Shown here: positions 7,666 to 10,746 of the stretch, one piece after another
Position numbering within the stretch: position 1 is the stretch's first letter
How the letters are laid out: each line of letters opens with the position of its first letter
NCBI GenBank assembly: GCA_043789035.1
Contig: JAYWIG010000206.1
Location: 1-10,746, forward strand
DNA from: JAYWIG01 sp043789035
GTDB taxonomy: Bacteria > Pseudomonadota > Gammaproteobacteria > Burkholderiales > Burkholderiaceae_E
Direction: 5' to 3'
Length of the DNA stretch: 10,746 bases
Program-made: the position numbers and the translations under genes
Notes under the pieces: generated by a model
Databases searched by the model: none
What the model was told of the DNA's origin: nothing
What the model saw: only the letters and a program-made list of their open reading frames with translations

Positions 7666-7702
7666 ACCACCAACGAGAAACAAAGAGTGGCCAAGAATTC
7701 AT
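7655..7702 (-). CDS. trpL: trp operon leader peptide, MNSWPLFVSRWWCWR
   Basis: A 15-codon ORF ending in TAA, with four tryptophan codons (residues 4, 11, 12 and 14) including a tandem pair, located 86 nt before trpE. Length, position, Trp-rich C-terminal half and the following hairpin with a U-tract match the leader peptides of ribosome-mediated attenuation known from enterobacterial trp operons. The expected behaviour is as follows: when charged tRNA-Trp is scarce the ribosome stalls on the UGG codons and prevents the terminator, and when it is plentiful the ribosome finishes and transcription stops before trpE. There is no Shine-Dalgarno sequence before the ATG, and the best promoter puts the transcript start at or beside it. 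A leaderless start is therefore likely. In-frame GTG (7747) and TTG (7738) codons upstream exist but would lie in or before the promoter. No homology search was possible. Confidence 0.85.
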   Translation of the reverse strand: MNSWPLFVSRWWCWR

Positions 7703-7709
7703 GCTTGAA

Positions 7710-7738
7710 AGGATAGCATTAGAGAGGTATTGCGGCAA
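7710..7738 (-). promoter_or_regulatory. Putative sigma70 promoter of trpL-trpEGDC
   Basis: On the minus strand there is a -35 element TTGCCG (7738-7733, four of six matches), a 17-bp spacer, and a -10 element TATCCT (7715-7710, four of six matches). The trpL ATG begins 8 nt beyond the -10 box, exactly where transcription would start. No TrpR-like operator palindrome is seen over the promoter. The toxin gene ends 16 bp before the -35 box, and no terminator separates them, so read-through from the toxin-antitoxin pair is possible. Confidence 0.5.
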
Positions 7739-7754
7739 ATCTCTCACCGGCTTA

Positions 7755-8255
7755 CTAAGCGCCGCCCAGCAGAAGAAAGTCTTCGGAGCCAGGCGCGGCG
7801 AATTTTGAAAAATCACCATCGAAGCTCACTAATCGGAGGCCAGCCGCTTGGGCCAACGCAAACAAATAGGCATCGGTGAGGTGCTTTGACGGCAAAGTGC
7901 TGTTCACCAAATTAGCGAGCTTTGCATCGACATCCGAAGGTTCAATAATCAGCTTTACCTGAGGCTCGGCACTAAAGGCTTCGTACACTTGCCAGGCTGT
8001 ATCTAGCCTGAGCACGTCACTACCCATCACTTGCGGTTGACAGAGCAAACGCACTAATCCCAACATGGTTGTGCGGCAGAACCAAAGTGTCGTGTTGGCA
8101 TCAGCCAGTTGCTCATACCAGTAATTGAGGGCGTTCTGGTGCTTCGGATGCTGGTCGTAGGCTAGGGCTAGCCATACATTCACGTCAAGCAAATCGCCCC
8201 CCGAACGCCCGAATAGGTAACCTGTAGTAGGTTCAGCGGCTTTCAATGAGTTCAA
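7755..8255 (-). CDS. PIN-domain toxin of a type II toxin-antitoxin pair (VapC-like)
   Basis: Predicted ribonuclease toxin; VapC-type proteins cleave tRNA or rRNA and are neutralised by the cognate antitoxin. PIN-domain signs are LLDVNVWLALAYDQHP with Asp24, the central RTTMLGLVRLL segment, LTDAYLFALAQAAGLRLVSFD with Asp128 and Asp146, and a final Asp148 or Asp162-type position. The segment that often carries a conserved Glu reads TTMLG here, as in the subgroup with T-R-L-G-type motifs, so it is not evidence of inactivation. The ATG at 8255 overlaps the antitoxin gene by 23 nt. A TTG at 8192, with a G-rich stretch just before it, would give a 145-aa protein starting directly at the PIN domain and is a real alternative. 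The overlap and gene order (antitoxin first) support a coupled toxin-antitoxin operon. Confidence 0.82.
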   Translation of the reverse strand: MNSLKAAEPTTGYLFGRSGGDLLDVNVWLALAYDQHPKHQNALNYWYEQLADANTTLWFCRTTMLGLVRLLCQPQVMGSDVLRLDTAWQVYEAFSAEPQVKLIIEPSDVDAKLANLVNSTLPSKHLTDAYLFALAQAAGLRLVSFDGDFSKFAAPGSEDFLLLGGA

Positions 8256-8493
8256 ACAAATCGGCGTTGGTCAGTTTTTGCGGGGCAATTGTCATCGGTG
8301 CGTTGCCACGAACACTTGGCGGTGGTTTTATCGTGGGCGCCTTTAGAGCACGCGCATCTAGCGCTGCGCTTTCAGATATCAAACCTTTCTCGATAAGATC
8401 GATAAGTAGCGCTTTTAAGCTTATGTTTCGCTGCGCACTGAGAATTTTCAGGTGCGTCATAAGGTCGTCGGGAAAATCAAATGAACTTCGCAT
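8233..8493 (-). CDS. Ribbon-helix-helix antitoxin of the PIN toxin
   Basis: A small protein of 86 aa. Residues 1-38 (RSSFDFPDDLMTHLKILSAQ then NISLKALLIDLIEKGL) fit an Arc/CopG-type ribbon-helix-helix DNA-binding domain: one beta strand and two helices with the turn around Asn23-Ser25. The Pro/Ala-rich linker (about 45-70) and short C-terminal helix (LTNADLFELIES) would be the toxin-neutralising part. It directly precedes and overlaps the PIN toxin gene. No Shine-Dalgarno sequence is visible before the ATG, and a promoter candidate puts the transcript start next to it, so a leaderless message is possible. Autorepression through the palindrome upstream is inferred from the family. Family assignment is by pattern only. 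Confidence 0.78.
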   Translation of the reverse strand: MRSSFDFPDDLMTHLKILSAQRNISLKALLIDLIEKGLISESAALDARALKAPTIKPPPSVRGNAPMTIAPQKLTNADLFELIESR

Positions 8494-8500
8494 ATTTGCA

Positions 8501-8528
8501 TATTTACATAATTATGTAGAAGCGTCAA
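8501..8528 (-). promoter_or_regulatory. Putative promoter of the toxin-antitoxin operon
   Basis: On the minus strand TTGACG (8528-8523, five of six matches to the -35 consensus) is followed after 16 bp by the weak -10 candidate TAAATA (8506-8501). The antitoxin ATG is 8 nt further on. The spacer contains the 14-bp palindrome, so a repressor bound there would block RNA polymerase. The -10 match is poor, and the exact box is uncertain in this A/T-rich stretch. Confidence 0.4.
8505..8518. promoter_or_regulatory. Perfect 14-bp palindrome, likely antitoxin operator
   Basis: tacataattatgta reads identically on both strands and lies 12 bp upstream of the antitoxin start, within the predicted promoter. 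Beside it is a direct repeat of catattt at 8491-8497 and 8499-8505. Ribbon-helix-helix antitoxins usually bind such symmetrical sites to repress their own operon. Confidence 0.6.
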
Positions 8529-8551
8529 TAAAAGCAGCAAGCGGTTTCACA

Positions 8552-9439
8552 TCACGAACCGGCATCGTAAACATAAAGCACTGCCGGGTTGTCCACCAGC
8601 ACGGTTTGTCGCAGCGCTACCGTCGGCAACCATGTCTGAATTTGTTCATTCAACGATTCGGCTGAAATTTGCCGGTAAGCGCTCTCCTGCAAGGGCGTTT
8701 TACCTTTTTCACGTTGGGTGTGGGGCCAATCGCTGGCCCAGACAATTCGCTGGGCGTTTACTGCAAGCAAATACTTTGCAAGTTGACTTGTATCGCTGGG
8801 CGCTCCCGCATCAATCTTCGGTAGTCGATAAGGCGCAGAAAGTTTTAACCATACATTGCCGCTTGCGAGTAGATCGATAATGCAGGAAAGCTCTGCGCTA
8901 CCTGCGCTATTTGTAGCAAGGTCGCTCGGCAAAAGGGAGAAATGATCGAGCACCACATGTACCGCCAATTGTTTGATCGTGTCAGCGCATTGTTGAATCA
9001 ACACTTCTGAGGCGAAGAGCTGAATATGCCACCTTAAAAACGCGATCTTAGTGGCCCAGAATTTAAGCGCATGCTGGAGTTCTTCTGGGTTACGCCCGTG
9101 CGAGCTTTCAACATTAATTCTTATGCCGCGAATGCCTGCCTGTGAAAGCGTTCGTAAATCTTCGTCGGAAATAGACGGGTCGAGAACGGCAACACCACGG
9201 CCCGCACCACCGAGTTGCTTCAAACTATCGAGTAAGCAGCGATTGTCAACACCATAAAAGCTCGGCTGAACGATAACGGCTCTTTGCAAGCCAACATGCA
9301 GCAGATGCTGCCGCAAATCGTCGACGGACGCGACTGGCGCAGTGTATTGACGATCTGCGATCATGGGGTACAGCGACTGCGGGCACACCACATGCACATG
9401 GCAATCACACGCAAGCGGTGGAAGGTTAATCATTGCCAT
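8552..9439 (-). CDS. Amidohydrolase-superfamily hydrolase, LigI (2-pyrone-4,6-dicarboxylate lactonase)-like
   Basis: A TIM-barrel hydrolase of the amidohydrolase-2 group, 295 aa and cytoplasmic. The N-terminal CDCHVHV motif is at 11-17 (His14, His16), followed by YP...R.YTAP (24-35), which resembles the opening of LigI-type lactonases. Further conserved sites are His138 in RWHIQL, His166 in VVLDHF, Lys199 and Arg205 in WLKLSAPYR, and Asp237 in WASDWPH. LigI itself opens the lactone ring of 2-pyrone-4,6-dicarboxylate; relatives act on sugar lactones and related compounds. The ATG at 9439 overlaps the dehydrogenase stop as TAATG, so the two genes are translationally coupled. A second in-frame ATG lies two codons on. 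A carboxylate receptor and a hydroxyacid-type dehydrogenase as neighbours fit a catabolic role on a carboxylated lactone or similar acid. The substrate is inference. Confidence 0.85.
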   Translation of the reverse strand: MAMINLPPLACDCHVHVVCPQSLYPMIADRQYTAPVASVDDLRQHLLHVGLQRAVIVQPSFYGVDNRCLLDSLKQLGGAGRGVAVLDPSISDEDLRTLSQAGIRGIRINVESSHGRNPEELQHALKFWATKIAFLRWHIQLFASEVLIQQCADTIKQLAVHVVLDHFSLLPSDLATNSAGSAELSCIIDLLASGNVWLKLSAPYRLPKIDAGAPSDTSQLAKYLLAVNAQRIVWASDWPHTQREKGKTPLQESAYRQISAESLNEQIQTWLPTVALRQTVLVDNPAVLYVYDAGS

Positions 9440-10503
9440 TAGATTGCGCTACTAATTCGCATGGCAAATGCTTGGCCAGTTTCACGCGTACCGAGTTTAC
9501 CGCCTACATCTCGCGTGGCCTCTTGCGCTAAAACAGCTTGCGCAACCGCAGTATCAATAGCTCGGCTAGCTGCTAAAAAGTTAGTCTTGGCTTTGCGCTG
9601 GCCGTACCAACCAAGCAGCATACTCGCCGATAAAATAAGCGAGAACGGGTTGGCAATATTCTGCCCTGCAATGTCAGGGGCAGAACCATGCGCCGCTTGA
9701 CCCATCGCATGGTTAACACCCGAATTGAGCGAGCCGCCAAGCCCCAAACTGCCTGACAACTCGGCCGTGAGATCGGACAAAATATCGCCAAACATATTGG
9801 TAGTGACAATCACATCGAACCTTTGCGGCGCTCGCACCACATGTGCCATCATCGCATCGACAATGAAGTCGTCGATTTTCACTTCAGGAAACTCTTTGCC
9901 AACCTGATGACAAATATCAATAAACATGCCATCGGCAATTTTTAATACATTGGCCTTATGAACAATGCTGACATGCTTGTTGCGAGTGATAGCCAACTGG
10001 AAAGCCGAACGCGCAATACGTTCGCAACAAAGCCGCGTTATGCGACGCAAAGAAATAACCACATCGGGGGTGATCAACATTTCACTGCTACCCGATTCGA
10101 TATTTCTATCGGCGTAAAAACCTTCAGTGTTTTCTCTGACCACGACAAGATCAAACTCACCTAAGCGCGCCTGCATGCCGGGATAGGTTCTAGCCGGGCG
10201 AATATTGGCAAACAGATCTAAGCTTTTACGAAAGAACTTCGACGGGTTGATTTCACCTTTGGCTTCGTCTTTGAAATCGAAGGTTGCCATGGGGCCTAAC
10301 ATCAAGCCATCGGCAACTTGAACTTTCGCAAGCAATTCAGGGGTTACGGTAGCACCATATTTCTGCAGGCTTTCATGGCCAGCAATATCATGTTGCAATT
10401 CAAGCTTTAAGCCAAATCGAGCCGAGGTTGCGTTCAGCACAGCAACCGTTGCCGCCATCGTTTCTGGGCCAATACCATCACCTGGCAGTACTACTATCTT
10501 CAT
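9439..10503 (-). CDS. Isocitrate/isopropylmalate dehydrogenase-family beta-decarboxylating dehydrogenase
   Basis: An NAD(P)-dependent metal-requiring oxidoreductase acting on a (2R,3S)-2-hydroxy-3-carboxylate such as isopropylmalate, isocitrate, homoisocitrate or tartrate. It is 354 aa from the start chosen. It has GDGIG at 8-12 and FFRKSLDLFANIRPAR with Arg92 and Arg102 in the substrate loop. RENTEGFYA starts at Arg123, with Tyr130 the likely catalytic tyrosine, and KANVLK starts at Lys183. The magnesium Asp residues include 216, 240 and 244. The family signature NMFGDILSDLTAELSGSLGLG is followed by HGSAPDIAGQNIANP at 272-286, the nucleotide site. The ATG at 10503 lies 10 nt after GAAGG and starts directly at the fold; a GTG at 10527 would add eight residues. 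It is not next to leuC/leuD genes, so a leucine role is unlikely. It lies between the receptor and the amidohydrolase in one operon. Confidence 0.9.
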   Translation of the reverse strand: MKIVVLPGDGIGPETMAATVAVLNATSARFGLKLELQHDIAGHESLQKYGATVTPELLAKVQVADGLMLGPMATFDFKDEAKGEINPSKFFRKSLDLFANIRPARTYPGMQARLGEFDLVVVRENTEGFYADRNIESGSSEMLITPDVVISLRRITRLCCERIARSAFQLAITRNKHVSIVHKANVLKIADGMFIDICHQVGKEFPEVKIDDFIVDAMMAHVVRAPQRFDVIVTTNMFGDILSDLTAELSGSLGLGGSLNSGVNHAMGQAAHGSAPDIAGQNIANPFSLILSASMLLGWYGQRKAKTNFLAASRAIDTAVAQAVLAQEATRDVGGKLGTRETGQAFAMRISSAI

Positions 10504-10536
10504 CGCTTTTTTACCTTCAACCGACACACTTATACA

Positions 10537-10746
10537 TTATTGGATCTTGATCCCAGCTGCCTTCACAACTCCTTGCCAAAGGCTAATCTGTTTAGCAAGA
10601 TGTAGTTGAAAGGCCGCTGGGGTGCCGCTAAAACTTTGTGCGCCCTCGCTCAACAAACGCTCACGAATTACATCCTCCTTTGCAGCGTCATTAATCGTAC
10701 GGTTAAGCTTGTCGACAATTTCCTTCGGTGTCTTAGCGGGCGCCAA
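10537..10746 (-). CDS. Bug/TctC-family tripartite tricarboxylate transport receptor (C-terminal part)
   Basis: Only the last 69 codons are in the window; the rest lies beyond the right edge. The visible part, AP.KTPKEIVDKLNRTINDA, then IRERLLSEGAQSFSGTPAAF and the terminal WQGVVKAAGIKIQ, is the characteristic C-terminal lobe of Bug (Bordetella uptake gene)/TctC solute-binding proteins. These are periplasmic receptors that bind carboxylates such as citrate or other di- and tricarboxylic acids for TctAB-type transporters or for sensing. It ends 33 bp before the preferred start of the dehydrogenase gene on the same strand and probably heads or belongs to that operon. The ligand cannot be predicted from this fragment. 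Confidence 0.85.
   Translation of the reverse strand: MAPAKTPKEIVDKLNRTINDAAKEDVIRERLLSEGAQSFSGTPAAFQLHLAKQISLWQGVVKAAGIKIQ

Noticed and set aside
7738..7747. Upstream GTG (7747) or TTG (7738) as the trpL start
   Set aside because: Both are in frame, but they lie at or before the predicted -35 box and would add residues without Trp. The ATG at 7702 gives the usual leader length. Kept as an alternative only if the promoter is further upstream.
7703..7754. TrpR operator over the trp promoter
   Set aside because: No palindrome with the CTAG-type half-sites of known TrpR operators is visible between the toxin stop and trpL; a lone CTAGTT occurs only in the attenuator loop, at 7651-7646.
7750..7760. 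Terminator after the PIN toxin
   Set aside because: Only a 4-bp stem (GCTT/AAGC) with a 3-nt loop and no T-run follows; it is too weak to call.
10504..10527. GTG at 10527 as the start of the dehydrogenase
   Set aside because: The ATG at 10503 starts directly at the family's conserved first strand and has GAAGG 10 nt upstream; the GTG would add eight unconserved residues.

Overview
The window looks like chromosomal DNA of a Gram-negative proteobacterium, most likely a gammaproteobacterium. The grounds are the trpE-trpG-trpD-trpC gene order with an attenuator-type leader peptide, a lipobox-bearing secreted hydrolase, and a Bug/TctC-type solute receptor. Base composition looks moderate (roughly half G+C by eye). 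I see no phage, IS element, CRISPR array, tRNA or rRNA. The genus cannot be told from the sequence.

Left part (1-3581, + strand): a MobA/MocA-like nucleotidyltransferase, an M61-family metallopeptidase with a C-terminal PDZ domain, and a lipoprotein alpha/beta hydrolase, closely spaced and probably co-transcribed. They converge on trpC, leaving only 20 bp between the two stop codons; an 8-bp inverted repeat spans both stops.

Middle (3602-7738, - strand): a compact tryptophan operon, trpL-trpE-trpG-trpD-trpC, converting chorismate to anthranilate (TrpE/TrpG), phosphoribosyl-anthranilate (TrpD) and, after the TrpF step encoded elsewhere, indole-glycerol phosphate (TrpC). The 186 bp upstream of trpE contains an unlisted 15-codon ORF, MNSWPLFVSRWWCWR, with four Trp codons. 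A GC-rich hairpin and a T-rich run follow it. I read this as a tryptophan attenuator. The best promoter match puts transcription start at or next to the trpL ATG, and there is no Shine-Dalgarno sequence, so trpL may be leaderless. This is the most interesting part of the window.

Right-middle (7755-8528, - strand): a type II toxin-antitoxin pair, with a ribbon-helix-helix antitoxin followed by an overlapping PIN-domain (VapC-like) toxin. A perfect 14-bp palindrome just upstream of the antitoxin is a likely autoregulatory operator. The pair sits between two metabolic operons and ends about 50 bp before trpL.

Right end (8552-10746, - strand): a three-gene catabolic cluster. In transcription order it holds the C-terminus of a Bug/TctC periplasmic receptor (cut by the window edge), an isocitrate/isopropylmalate-family dehydrogenase, and a LigI-like amidohydrolase. 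The last two are joined by a TAATG stop/start overlap. Together they suggest uptake and breakdown of a hydroxylated di/tricarboxylate or a lactone/pyrone derivative; the substrate is unknown.
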